64,000 nucleotides of DNA from Rikenellaceae bacterium. Its GTDB lineage: Bacteria; Bacteroidota; Bacteroidia; Bacteroidales; Rikenellaceae. The translations under genes were made by a program, and so were the position numbers. The stretch covers positions 629,769 to 693,768 of the forward strand of contig CABJAJ010000001.1 of NCBI GenBank assembly GCA_902363575.1, written 5' to 3'. The notes beneath the pieces were generated by a model. It was not told where the DNA came from and made no database searches. It saw only the letters and a program-made list of their open reading frames with translations. Each line of letters starts with the position of its first letter. Position 1 is the first letter of the stretch. This document shows, piece by piece, positions 51,227-60,169 of the stretch.

Positions 51227-51611
51227 ATTCGAGGCCGTAGGCAACGGAAGCTACATCTACCGTTGGGATATTCAGGAAGAGGACGCCCCGCAACATCAGA
51301 TCATTGCCGAGGGGAACGAGAAACCCATCGCCGAAACTCCGCGCAAGCAGTATTCCTGCTATGAGGTAGTTGTATGGGCGACCGTTACGAGTAACAAAAT
51401 CACGGAAGCCGCCATCCGTGCAATGTGGGATGCCAACTACGAGCAGAAGCTCATCAATGAGTACAACGCCGCCAATCTCGGCGTATATGGCGGCTCCAAG
51501 TCGAGCGACGAGGCAAAGGCGAAGATCGCCTCATACAAGGACTTTCTCGCAGCGAGAGCCACGTTGAAAGCCCAAATCGACGCAGACTGCGCCGAGCTGA
51601 ACATCGAATAA
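51192..51611 (+). CDS. Hypothetical tail-module protein
   Basis: 139 aa. NGSYIYRWDIQEE, KQYSCYEVVVWATVTSNKIT, then a helical Lys/Ala-rich end. This small protein is frequent beside DGRs and adhesins in Bacteroidetes phages. Function unknown, possibly virion-associated. Confidence 0.65.
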   Translation: MTRSYYDARPSKFEAVGNGSYIYRWDIQEEDAPQHQIIAEGNEKPIAETPRKQYSCYEVVVWATVTSNKITEAAIRAMWDANYEQKLINEYNAANLGVYGGSKSSDEAKAKIASYKDFLAARATLKAQIDADCAELNIE

Positions 51612-51620
51612 AATCAGATC

Positions 51621-54239
51621 ATGCTGACCCTGCATTTCAACAACACGACGTTGGACGTACAGGAGAGCGATAGCAGCTACCGCTATCGCTCCCTCATGTC
51701 CAAGCCGCAACTCGTCCTGAAATTCTCCCTATCGGAATTTGTCGAAATTCCGGTCGGGGCATGGTGCGAGTATCAAGGCGTGAAATACAAACTCGGATCG
51801 CCGGAAAACATCAAGAAAAACGGAACCCGCAATATCGAATACACGCTCACCCTCGGAACATTGGAGGACAACATGAGCCTGTATAAGATGCGTAATCCCG
51901 TCGATAAACGCCTCAAATGGTCGATGTGCGCCAAGCCCCACGAACTCGTCGAAGCTATCGTCTGGAATCTCAACCAGCGCGACGGGGCCGGAGTTTGGAA
52001 AGTCGGCGAATGCCTCGATGCGGCGGAGCAGACGGTCGAGTTCAATCACACCTACGTCGATGCTGCATTGCAGGATGTCGCAAACAAATTCGAGACCGAA
52101 TGGGAAATCAACGACTATACGATCTCGCTGCATAAAGTCGAGTATTTCAAGGATGATCCCCTGCCGCTCGCATACGGCAAGGGGAACGGTTTCGAGCCGG
52201 GTGTCGGACGCACCACGCAGAGCGATGAGTTGCCGATCAAGCGGCTTTATGTTCAGGGCGGAGACCGCAATATCGACCGCTCGAAATACGGCTCGGCGGA
52301 ATTGCTGTTGCCGAAGTCGCAGACGCTCGTTTACGAGGGCCGCACCTATCAATCTGATGCGGAGGGGTATTCCATCGAGCGCATCGACAAGATTTCCGAT
52401 GCAGTCAAGGAGGACAGCCTTGATTGCTCCGAAATATACCCATCCCGCGAGGGGACGGTATCAAAGGTAGAAACGATGGATGTCGGGAAGAATTTCTACG
52501 ACATCATCGACAACTCCATCCCCGCAGAGCTGAATTTCAACGACTATATCATTGAGGGCGAGACGGCGACGATCAGTTTCCAAAAGGGAATGCTCGCGGG
52601 CGACGATAAGCAGTTCGAGTTCAAATACAACCACTCGGAACGCCGCTTTGAACTCGTACCGCAGGAGATCGACGGGGTTACGATGCCGAACGAAACATTC
52701 AAGCCCGCCGTCGGCGACACTTACGCCATTTTCGGGATCATGCTGCCGGATGCCTATATCTGCAACAATACGGATAAGACAGGGGCATCATGGGATATGT
52801 TCCGTGAAGCGGCCCGTAAGCTCTATGAGAACGAAGACCCGAAATTCACCTTTACCGGCACTCTGCAAGGACTATGGGCGAAAAAGAATTGGCTCCGCGT
52901 GGGTGGTCGGCTGAAAGTCGGGGGATATGTTCTGTTCACCGATGAGCAGTTCGTTCCCGATGGCATAGCAATCCGCATCACGGGTATCAAGGAATACCTC
53001 ACCTCACCGTATGCCCCTGTTCTCGAAATCTCAAACTCGGTTTCGGGCAAGAGCGTATCTTCACAGCTTCGGGAGATCGGGCAAAATGAGGTGGCGACAG
53101 ATAACAGCATCCGCAACGCCGTAAGCTATACCAAGCGTCGGTTCCGCGATGTCAGGGAAACAATGGCGATGTTGGAGGATTCAATGCTCGACAACTTCAC
53201 GAACTCCATCAATCCGCTGACCGTGCAGACGATGATGATGCTCGTCGGGGATGAGAGCCTGCAATTCCGGTTCGTCGCCAGCAAAACCGACCTCACGGCG
53301 GTAAACGACGGTATCACCTACGACAATGCGGCAAAGCAGTTGCATATCCCGCACGGATTCATCCAGCACATGACGCTCGGCATCGGAACGATTTCATCCT
53401 CTCATGCCGATTCGGAGTACAAGGTTTGGGAGATGAGCGAATACCTTTCACCATACCTCGACAATGGCGAAAAGAAGTATTATCTATATGCCAAGGTCAG
53501 CCGCACGGACACCACCGCAAAAAGCGATTTCCTGCTCTCTGATCGAGCGATCAAGATGAATGATGTTGCAGGGTATTATCATCTGCTGGTAGGTATTCTG
53601 AATAGCGAATATGACGGCGAACGGAGCTATGTTTCGCTCTATGGGTTTTCGGAGATTCTGCCCGGCCGCATCACGACCGATAAAATTGTATCATCCGACG
53701 GTCAATCTTTTTGGCACCTAATCAAGAATCAGTTTCGAGCAGGAGATGCCAATAAAGCATTCGAATGGAATATAGGTGATTCAGGCGCATTTAATATTAT
53801 TGGTGCTCGTATCGAAACGAATAAAGATCGTTCAAGAATAGTATTGAATCCCAATTCCCGGCGTATCGAAATGTATTATAATGATACACTAATAGCTTTT
53901 TGGTCCTCCGACGCAAACGGATCTTTCATTAATATAATGCCGAGAGAAGGAGGCGCAGCCAATAAATATGCCGCCATATCATCTAATGCCATATCATTAA
54001 ATAGAGACTTCCCTGATGGATTAAGTTATTTATCTGAGTTTAATTCAGATAATGCTAATTTATGGGTAAGAGGCCAACGTAATGCAAGGGTGGTTAATTT
54101 TATAGTAGGAGTAAAAAATACAAATACAAATGGTTATCCAATTTTGAAGATTTTAATGGACGGTATTCCTACTTCCGACCCAAAAGTTTATGGACAGGTT
54201 TGGAGAGACGGAACTACTCTGAAAATATCACAAGGATAA
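51621..54239 (+). CDS. Tail tip/receptor-binding fibre protein
   Basis: 872 aa. The N-terminal two-thirds (to about 700) read as a baseplate/tail-tip protein (VEIPVGAWCEYQGVKYKLGS, GDRNIDRSKYGSAELLLPKS). The C-terminal third (about 700-872) is a beta-helix or fibre-like region. From about 53715 to the stop the DNA is clearly AT-rich compared with the rest (for example AATATTATTGG, TTATTTATCTGAG), which suggests a recently acquired tip domain. Confidence 0.75.
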   Translation: MLTLHFNNTTLDVQESDSSYRYRSLMSKPQLVLKFSLSEFVEIPVGAWCEYQGVKYKLGSPENIKKNGTRNIEYTLTLGTLEDNMSLYKMRNPVDKRLKWSMCAKPHELVEAIVWNLNQRDGAGVWKVGECLDAAEQTVEFNHTYVDAALQDVANKFETEWEINDYTISLHKVEYFKDDPLPLAYGKGNGFEPGVGRTTQSDELPIKRLYVQGGDRNIDRSKYGSAELLLPKSQTLVYEGRTYQSDAEGYSIERIDKISDAVKEDSLDCSEIYPSREGTVSKVETMDVGKNFYDIIDNSIPAELNFNDYIIEGETATISFQKGMLAGDDKQFEFKYNHSERRFELVPQEIDGVTMPNETFKPAVGDTYAIFGIMLPDAYICNNTDKTGASWDMFREAARKLYENEDPKFTFTGTLQGLWAKKNWLRVGGRLKVGGYVLFTDEQFVPDGIAIRITGIKEYLTSPYAPVLEISNSVSGKSVSSQLREIGQNEVATDNSIRNAVSYTKRRFRDVRETMAMLEDSMLDNFTNSINPLTVQTMMMLVGDESLQFRFVASKTDLTAVNDGITYDNAAKQLHIPHGFIQHMTLGIGTISSSHADSEYKVWEMSEYLSPYLDNGEKKYYLYAKVSRTDTTAKSDFLLSDRAIKMNDVAGYYHLLVGILNSEYDGERSYVSLYGFSEILPGRITTDKIVSSDGQSFWHLIKNQFRAGDANKAFEWNIGDSGAFNIIGARIETNKDRSRIVLNPNSRRIEMYYNDTLIAFWSSDANGSFINIMPREGGAANKYAAISSNAISLNRDFPDGLSYLSEFNSDNANLWVRGQRNARVVNFIVGVKNTNTNGYPILKILMDGIPTSDPKVYGQVWRDGTTLKISQG

Positions 54240-54319
54240 TACAGCTCTTCATTATAGAATACCTACCCGTAATCACAAGTGCCGTCAGAACCAAATAATA
54301 ATTTTCCCATTCAAAATAG

Positions 54320-54348
54320 TACCTATTAGATACTATTTATTACCTTTG
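54320..54348 (+). promoter_or_regulatory. Operator element plus promoter for the lysis operon
   Basis: TACCTATTAGATA (54320-54332) followed after 21 bases by TACCTTTG (54341-54348). Same arrangement as the promoters at 20003 and 35701. Confidence 0.7.
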
Positions 54349-54366
54349 TTGAAAATTAAATCCACT

Positions 54367-55041
54367 ATGGAACAGAAGATTGAAAAAGGAATCGGGTGGC
54401 TTGAAAAGCTACTCAAAATGGAGGAGAAGTACGGATTTTTCCGTTTTCTGCGGGTGCTCCTGCTTTTACTCCTCACGGGATTTGTAATCCTCACTATCAC
54501 CAATCCGTGCTATGTGCTGGATAAAGTCGAATCAATCCAAGCAGAGCAACATGATGAATCGGTATCCAAGCGCATTCAGGTAGATGCGGATATTCGTCTG
54601 ATGCTGCGCAATCTCTTATATGCGCTCGATGCCGACCGTACATGGCTCATAGAGCTGCATAATGGGAGCAAAAACCTATCATCAGGATTACCGTTCCTAT
54701 ACGGCGATATGCGAATCGAAGAGGTCGCCGACAGCATTAATAACGTCGATGACGAATATACCGATTTTCAGCTATCGAAATACCCTTTTATCGGGAAAGT
54801 CTTTGACGACGGATTTTATTGGGGAGCTATCGAAACGATCAAGGAGATCGACGAACGAATGTATTTCAAGTTCAAGTCGAATAATGTGAACGAGGTCGCC
54901 ATTCTCGCCCTATATGCAGGAGAAAAGCCGCTCGGAGCAATCGGCATATCATTTTGCGGACAAAAACAGATGGACGCCTCCGCTGTCGGCAAGGCTATTC
55001 GCAAGTGCGGTATTCAGGTAGCAACCCTATTATCCAACTAA
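54367..55041 (+). CDS. Membrane-anchored protein with GAF-like soluble domain
   Basis: 224 aa from MEQKIEKG. One TM at about residues 32-52 (VLLLLLLTGFVILTI). The rest is soluble (RTWLIELHNGSKNLSSGLPF, EVAILALYAGEKPLGAIGIS), resembling a GAF-type sensor fold that is common in Bacteroidetes phage lysis cassettes. First gene after the third shared promoter. Precise role unknown. Confidence 0.65.
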   Translation: MEQKIEKGIGWLEKLLKMEEKYGFFRFLRVLLLLLLTGFVILTITNPCYVLDKVESIQAEQHDESVSKRIQVDADIRLMLRNLLYALDADRTWLIELHNGSKNLSSGLPFLYGDMRIEEVADSINNVDDEYTDFQLSKYPFIGKVFDDGFYWGAIETIKEIDERMYFKFKSNNVNEVAILALYAGEKPLGAIGISFCGQKQMDASAVGKAIRKCGIQVATLLSN

Positions 55042-55053
55042 CATCACAACATC

Positions 55054-55326
55054 ATGGAAACTATCAAAAAGATTCTGACCGCCATCTTGAAATGGCTGGG
55101 GAGTATTCCATCCGACAAACTCCTGCACCTCATTGCGGGTGCGGTAATCGCGGCCTTTTTCGCCCTTGTCATTCCCTATACGGCTGAAATATGCGTCTTA
55201 TTCGCCGCCATCGCAGGGGTGGCAAAAGAGGCTTTCGACCAATACCGCTACAAAGGATGGGATTGGCTTGACTTGGCCTATACAATGGCCGGAGGTTTCA
55301 TCATTCAAATTTTCGCGTGGCTATGA
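55054..55326 (+). CDS. Holin-like small membrane protein
   Basis: 90 aa. Two or three TM segments: LIAGAVIAAFFALVIPY, VLFAAIAGVAKEAFD, YTMAGGFIIQIFAWL. HLIAG and KEAFDQ are DUF2279-like features. Size and place before the DUF5675 gene and spanin suggest a holin. Confidence 0.6.
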   Translation: METIKKILTAILKWLGSIPSDKLLHLIAGAVIAAFFALVIPYTAEICVLFAAIAGVAKEAFDQYRYKGWDWLDLAYTMAGGFIIQIFAWL

Positions 55327-55781
55327 AACTACTTTTGAAACGCATCGCATTGAAGCCGACCTATACCATCGGCTGGCTCTACATCGACGGGCAAAAGGTC
55401 TGCGACACCATCGAAGATGCCGTGCGAGACCTGAACAAAAACGGACAGTTCGACAATGGCGAAAAGAAAGTGTATGCCGAAACCGCTATCCCCTATGGGA
55501 CATACGACATCACGCTGAAAATCCAATCTCCGAAGTATAAGGATCGAGCGCAGTACAAATTCTGCGACGGCTACCTGCCTCGGCTGCTCAATGTGCCGGA
55601 GTTCGACGGCATCCTGATCCATATCGGCAATACCGCCGAGGATAGCGCGGGGTGCATATTGGTCGGCGAAAACAAGGAGGTCGGCAAGGTGCTGAACTCG
55701 ACGGCGACATTCCGACGGGTCTATGACATGCTCAAAACGGCCTCCGACCGGGGCGAACCAATCCAAATCGAAATCGTATGA
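55323..55781 (+). CDS. DUF5675-family protein (lysis-module, possible L,D-peptidase)
   Basis: 152 aa. YTIGWLYIDGQKVCDTIEDA, VPEFDGILIHIGNTAEDSAGC, ILVGENKEVGKVLNS match DUF5675. HIGN...GC near residues 100-116 looks like an L,D-transpeptidase-type His/Cys arrangement, so a peptidoglycan role is plausible but unproved. It overlaps the holin-like gene by 4 bases. Confidence 0.75.
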   Translation: MKLLLKRIALKPTYTIGWLYIDGQKVCDTIEDAVRDLNKNGQFDNGEKKVYAETAIPYGTYDITLKIQSPKYKDRAQYKFCDGYLPRLLNVPEFDGILIHIGNTAEDSAGCILVGENKEVGKVLNSTATFRRVYDMLKTASDRGEPIQIEIV

Positions 55782-56266
55782 GAACGCTGATTTTGTGCCT
55801 TATCATCGGTTTGCTGTCGGCCTGCTGCCCGTGCAAACATCTGACGACCTCGACCGGAATGCGGGATAGCCTGCATGTCGAGATCAGGCATCGCACAATA
55901 TGGATTCCCGACACGGTACGGGTGCAACTGCCGGCCGAGCGAACCGAGCAGACCGTCCGCCAAGATTCGAGCCACCTCGAAACCTCGGCAGCGGTATCGG
56001 ACGCAAGGATCAACCCCGACGGGTCGCTATCCCACTCGCTCGAAAACAAGACGGACGATCGGGAAATACCGACGCAGCGGCCGATAGAATATCGGGACAG
56101 CATCGTTTATCGGGATCGGGAGGTCGAGGTTGAAAAGATCGTCGAGGTAGAGCGCAAATTGACATGGTGGCAACAGACGCAAATACGCGGTTTTTGGGTG
56201 GCAATTATCATCATTCTCGTACTGCTCCGTAAAAAGATTTTTCCCTTGATTCGGAGGTTTATTTGA
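55778..56266 (+). CDS. Candidate unimolecular spanin
   Basis: 162 aa. N-terminal lipoprotein signal with lipobox LSAC (Cys16), a charged periplasmic stretch with coiled-coil tendency (DREVEVEKIVEVERKL), and a single C-terminal TM (about 139-152, GFWVAIIIILVLL) followed by a basic tail. Outer-membrane lipid anchor plus inner-membrane TM in one chain is the u-spanin topology. Last gene of the lysis operon. Confidence 0.65.
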   Translation: MRTLILCLIIGLLSACCPCKHLTTSTGMRDSLHVEIRHRTIWIPDTVRVQLPAERTEQTVRQDSSHLETSAAVSDARINPDGSLSHSLENKTDDREIPTQRPIEYRDSIVYRDREVEVEKIVEVERKLTWWQQTQIRGFWVAIIIILVLLRKKIFPLIRRFI

Positions 56267-56342
56267 GGGCGCAAAGGCGAACAATACAGCCGATTATAAT
56301 AATAGCTCCAAATTTCAGAAACTTTTTGTACCTTTGAAAAAG

Positions 56343-56554
56343 TTTTGATATTATAGCGTTTGCTATTGTTTTTAAGGTTTAGGAAATCGCCAATTTCACA
56401 ACGGACTTAAAAAACAATGGTAAATGCCTGCGTTATGCGTGGGCATTTCCTTGTTAGTCCGTAGGTGTTTGGCGATACCTCTAAACCGACAGGAACGCCC
56501 ACGCTTTTTGTGTGCATATCCGGAAACAGCAGCGAATGTTTGATTTACGGATAG
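56343..56554 (+). ncRNA. Structured RNA candidate upstream of mrr-like gene
   Basis: A promoter-like TACCTTTG (56329-56336) precedes a set of nested pairings: GGTTTAG 56376-56382 / CTAAACC 56481-56487; ATCGCCAA 56386-56393 / TTGGCGAT 56469-56476; ACGGACT 56401-56407 / AGTCCGT 56456-56462; AACAA-GG 56413-56420 / CC-TTGTT 56449-56455; AAATGCC 56422-56428 / GGCATTT 56442-56448. The apical loop GCGTG(GGC) at 56437-56444 is complementary to GCCCACGC (56497-56504), which is followed by five T. This gives a pseudoknot or a mutually exclusive terminator. A hairpin TATCCG/CGGATA (56518-56553) leads to the ATG of the nuclease gene. I do not recognise a known RNA class. Confidence 0.7.
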
Positions 56555-56555
56555 C

Positions 56556-57413
56556 ATGAGCGAAAAGAAACCAACAAGGCAGGCGGAGATCGTATTTGCC
56601 GCCATGAAAGCAATCGAGGCCAACGGCGGCGAAATGAGGATTTCGGATATATACGCAACCCTCGCATCATCGTTCCCGCTGACCGATTATGAGAAAGAGG
56701 AAACCAAGAGCGGCGTCATCCGCTGGAAAGCGTATCTCAACTTCTATTCGATAGAGGTAGGCAAGGTCGGGTATCTCGTCAAAAAGAGCGGGATTTGGCA
56801 TCTGACGGAAGAGGGTGCGAAAGCTCTTGCCGCCGGAGCCGGAGAGTTCTTCGCCGATTTTCACGGCAAGTTTTCCAAGATACAGAAAGAGCACGCGGTA
56901 TCGGTCATCGAGGAGAATGCGGATCAGCCCGATGATTTGGATATGTTGCAAGGTCAGGCATCGAAAGGCATTCGGGAGTATATCATCAAAAAGAACCCTT
57001 ACGAGTTTCAGGATTTGGTCGCCGCCCTGTTGCGGGCAATGGGCTACTATACGCCATTCATCGCCCCGAAAGGCAAGGATGGCGGCGTTGATATTATCGC
57101 CTACCGAGACCCGCTCGGCACGACCGCCCCGCAGTTGAAAGTACAGGTCAAGCATTATCCGACCTCTGCAATCTCCGTCGATGTCGTCCGCAGTCTGCTG
57201 GGGGTTCTCGTGAAAGAGGGCGAGGTCGGCCTGCTGGTTACATCGGGGACATTCACCAGCGAATCCAAGAAAGAAGCCCGCAACGGGCATCGTTGCCTGC
57301 GTCTGATCGACATCGACGAGTTCATCGACCTATGGATTCGCTATTACGACCGCATGAGCGAGGAGGACAAAGCCCTGCTCCCGATTATTCCCGTTTATTT
57401 TCTGAAAGCATAA
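56556..57413 (+). CDS. mrr: Mrr-like restriction endonuclease
   Basis: 285 aa. N-terminal winged helix (Mrr_N: GGEMRISDIYATLASSFPL, KVGYLVKKSGIWHLTEEGAK in parts). C-terminal Mrr_cat: LVAALLRAMGYYTPFI, KGKDGGVDIIAY (Asp), LKVQVKHYP (Q-x-K). Mrr enzymes cut methylated or otherwise modified DNA, so this prophage cargo could attack modified invaders. The phage itself carries methyltransferases and a deazaguanine pathway, raising the question of self-avoidance. The structured leader suggests regulated expression. Confidence 0.85.
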   Translation: MSEKKPTRQAEIVFAAMKAIEANGGEMRISDIYATLASSFPLTDYEKEETKSGVIRWKAYLNFYSIEVGKVGYLVKKSGIWHLTEEGAKALAAGAGEFFADFHGKFSKIQKEHAVSVIEENADQPDDLDMLQGQASKGIREYIIKKNPYEFQDLVAALLRAMGYYTPFIAPKGKDGGVDIIAYRDPLGTTAPQLKVQVKHYPTSAISVDVVRSLLGVLVKEGEVGLLVTSGTFTSESKKEARNGHRCLRLIDIDEFIDLWIRYYDRMSEEDKALLPIIPVYFLKA

Positions 57414-57425
57414 AACCATCATATT

Positions 57426-57923
57426 ATGAAAAAACTCTTATCTATTCTATTCCTATCCCTTTGCATCGCAGCTTGCTCCAAAGACGATACCCCAAAGCCG
57501 GAGATGGACGAAACCGTCAAACAGATTTGGCAGACTTTGAACGGCAGATATATCGGGTTCCATGAGGATAAGTTATCATCCGCCGGTTCCTATACGGAAA
57601 CCATCGTCTTTCAGCCCTATTCCGAGCCGGAAGAGATCAAGCCGACGGTAATCCTTTTCCCGGATTTTACAGCATACGGAACCGCCGTCATAACCGACAC
57701 CCGATTTGAAGAGATCAGCGGCTCATCGACCTGCTATTACTCAATCGACGTAAAATATGAGGGAGCAATCCCGACGATCTCATTCTTTGAATACGGAACG
57801 GACGGCGAAGTAGTAAACAGCGAAGATCAGCGCAACATCAAGGTCATCGACGCCTCCTCTTTCAAAATGTGGGATTATGGCTTGACCGAGGCCGAGAATG
57901 CGATAATCTACACCAAGCAATAG
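57426..57923 (+). CDS. Lipoprotein, probable lysogenic-conversion gene
   Basis: 165 aa. Signal peptide with lipobox IAAC (Cys17) followed by SKDD, the Bacteroidetes surface-export-like type. The mature part is beta-rich, lipocalin-like (WQTLNGRYIGFHEDKL, YETIVF-type strands, TCYYSIDVKYEGAIPTISFF). Last phage gene, beside the attachment core, hence cargo. A truncated duplicate is at 1-258. Confidence 0.8.
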   Translation: MKKLLSILFLSLCIAACSKDDTPKPEMDETVKQIWQTLNGRYIGFHEDKLSSAGSYTETIVFQPYSEPEEIKPTVILFPDFTAYGTAVITDTRFEEISGSSTCYYSIDVKYEGAIPTISFFEYGTDGEVVNSEDQRNIKVIDASSFKMWDYGLTEAENAIIYTKQ

Positions 57924-57984
57924 AAATCCAAATAATTCATTATCTTTGCGGTACTGATAGCCCCGTATCAGTTGCGTTGAATAC

Positions 57985-58026
57985 CCCTCTCGACAGACCG
58001 ATAGATCGGGCGTTGAGAGGGTTTTT
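57985..58026 (+). terminator. Rho-independent terminator after the lipoprotein gene
   Basis: Same CCCTCTC/GAGAGGG hairpin with T5 as at 320-361. Confidence 0.8.
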
Positions 58027-58137
58027 CATTCGATTCTGTTACCCGTCTGTTACCCGGCCTCCGAAGTGGCGTTTATTGGTTACAAATAAGCCAATATATC
58101 ATAGTGAGTTACAACCTATTTTAGAAAGAAGTAATAG

Positions 58138-58154
58138 ATTTTGCATCGGAAAAT
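58138..58154. other. attR core (phage/host junction)
   Basis: ATTTT-GCATCGG-AAAAT, the same 17 bases as 473-489. Sequences diverge right after it (phage int arm at 490 versus host at 58155). Confidence 0.75.
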
Positions 58155-58410
58155 GATGGTTTTGAAACAGTTGTAACCAACCCTAGTCCTCAGAATAGTG
58201 TTGCTGTATATCAGTTACTTGTATTTTTTTGATGCTTTCCAGTTGCCGTTTGATGATCACAGTTTTTATCCATATTTCACCGCGGAGCAAATTTAACGCA
58301 TTTCGAGATATCACACCGACGCACTAGTTGACGTGTGTTGACAATAGTTTATATGTGTGGACAGTTGGCGAAAATATAATTCATGGAAAATGGCAGAAAA
58401 AGAAGGAAAA

Positions 58411-58740
58411 TATGGAGGTAAGAAGAATTTGTCAATGGTGTGAGAAACCGTTTCGCGCAGAAAACAACAACCTACTATTGCAGCCCGCAATGCTCCAAGC
58501 GGAGGTGCGCATAAAGGAGAGCAGAAGATGGAGCTGCGTCATATGCAGGAGATGCAGGAACTGAGCTCTTGCTAAAGAAGCAGGTTAACTTCACCTTTCA
58601 CAGGTGGTGCGGCTGATAGGCGTAAGCCGCAACTACATCTAAAACTATCAAGGAGAAGAAGCTCCGCACACCGTCGAGAAGATTGGCCAAGTACAAGGTC
58701 AATGCCAAATGGGTATGGACCTACTCGCGGTAGCACCAGG
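58411..58740 (+). pseudogene. Decayed HTH/zinc-finger accessory gene of a mobile element
   Basis: Frames must be joined to read it: RRICQWCEKPFRA then QKTTTYYCSPQCSKR, later LIGVSRNYI and KTIKEKKLRTPSRRLAKYK. This matches Bacteroides proteins with an N-terminal Cys knuckle and an excisionase-like HTH. Several frameshifts and stops break it. The 255 bases before it (58156-58410) hold nothing I can identify. Confidence 0.6.
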
Positions 58741-59575
58741 TATTGAAGATGCGGGTCCGTCGGTACAACTATAACAACAATAAGCATATCGACGCCGTTT
58801 TCGTCAAATATGAGGTCAATTTCGACCTCACACACCCGAGCAGATTCACGCATTGTCATCCGCTCGTACGCCTATTGCACCAATTCTCTCTAAGAAGGAG
58901 CGTGGGGCAGATCTATTATTCGAAACTGCATTTCGACCCGTCGAAAACCTTCGCGCAGGAGAGTAAGGCCGAATACTACACCGTCAAGGAAGCGATGGAG
59001 CTATTCAACCTCGCGCTACCGATGTCAACGACATTTTGCAGCTCACCAGACCCCCGGGCGCTTCGGCTATTTCCTAAAAGTTGAGTTCGACCTTTACGAC
59101 AAGTTGCGCGAGTATCTGCTGACGGCCAAGATGCTCAAACGCAACAGGCGCATCATGCGCAACCCCGCACCGGGCTACTGGACCACGTTCCGGGAATTTT
59201 TGAATATTCTCTAGCGCAACGGGATGATCCGCAACAACGGCCGGAGGCAAATGCGTGCACATCGTCACCCAGAAGAACCGCGCCAAGGATATTATTCCCA
59301 TCTGCGAGGAGGCATTGGACCAGATCGGGTACAGCCCTGACAAGCGGGGAATGGTCTTCTAGGGTTGTAGCGCTGCTGGATCCAGATGCTGAGGAAGGAG
59401 TGGATCCGTTCGGTGGGAATCACCAAGAACATCACCTTCAACTCCTTCTGCAGACATTCGTTACGCTGCAAGAGGCGGCAGGAATGGACATCCGCACCAT
59501 CCAAGGCATGATGTCCCACAAGAGCATCATTACCATAAACAAGCTGATTCACCTTTTCTTCTCTCGGTGAGTTTA
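58741..59575 (+). pseudogene. Decayed tyrosine recombinase
   Basis: Fragments in shifting frames: KLREYLLTAKMLKRNRRIM and FREFLNIL (core-binding domain); CVHIVTQKNRAKDIIPICEEA, GYSPDKRGMVF (catalytic domain start); WIRSVGITKNITFNSF-like and then AAGMDIRTIQGMMSHKSIIT. These match Bacteroidales integrases. The domain with catalytic Arg/His is largely lost. It marks this site as an older insertion hotspot. Confidence 0.7.
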
Positions 59576-60169
59576 TGAAGTATTTATATCCGTTCGTGTG
59601 ACCGATAAGCTTTAAAACGACCCATAGAATAAAGTTTTTACCGGCGTTGATACCTACCTTTACCTCTGCCACGGCATCAACATCACGCCCGTGACGATAT
59701 CCGACATCATCATAATGTGATATCGATCATCGTATGCGGCCTGTTGCTGCGGTACTTCTATCGCTGGTTGACAAACACTCGTTCTTCTGCTCTTCCAGCC
59801 GGAAAGAATCCGAGGATTCCGACGCGGAGCGTGCCCAAATTGCCGGCATCGAAGAGGTCGAATGTCCCGTGGCGGCGGCAGGAATCGAGAAGGTCGGGAT
59901 GGCTCTAAAGGTTGAACCGGACGAGAAAGTAGAAGCGGTCGAGAAAATCGAACAGACGGGAAGGGATAAGAGGTCAAGCAGCCCGAAGCCGAACAATCGG
60001 CTAATCTAATCGCATGAAACTTTTGCAAGAAACATTGGATCTTTTTCTGGATTAATACTTCAAATGCAATCGCTAGACCAACCTATATCCGTCCACTTTG
60101 ATTACATTATTAATGCGTTGCGGCTGGATGAAGTCTGTACATAATGGATTGAGGAGGGACTTCCCCTCC
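59576..60169. other. Gene-poor stretch, probable remnants
   Basis: An open frame at 59734-60009 (91 aa, acidic) and fragments before it could be debris of the same element, but I see no recognisable domain. The final ~150 bases precede the brxL stop. Confidence 0.4.

Larger units (their letters stand above)
57666..58154. repeat. Long direct repeat of phage right end (right copy)
   Basis: Second copy of bases 1-489; ends exactly at the attachment core. Beyond it lies host DNA. Confidence 0.9.
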
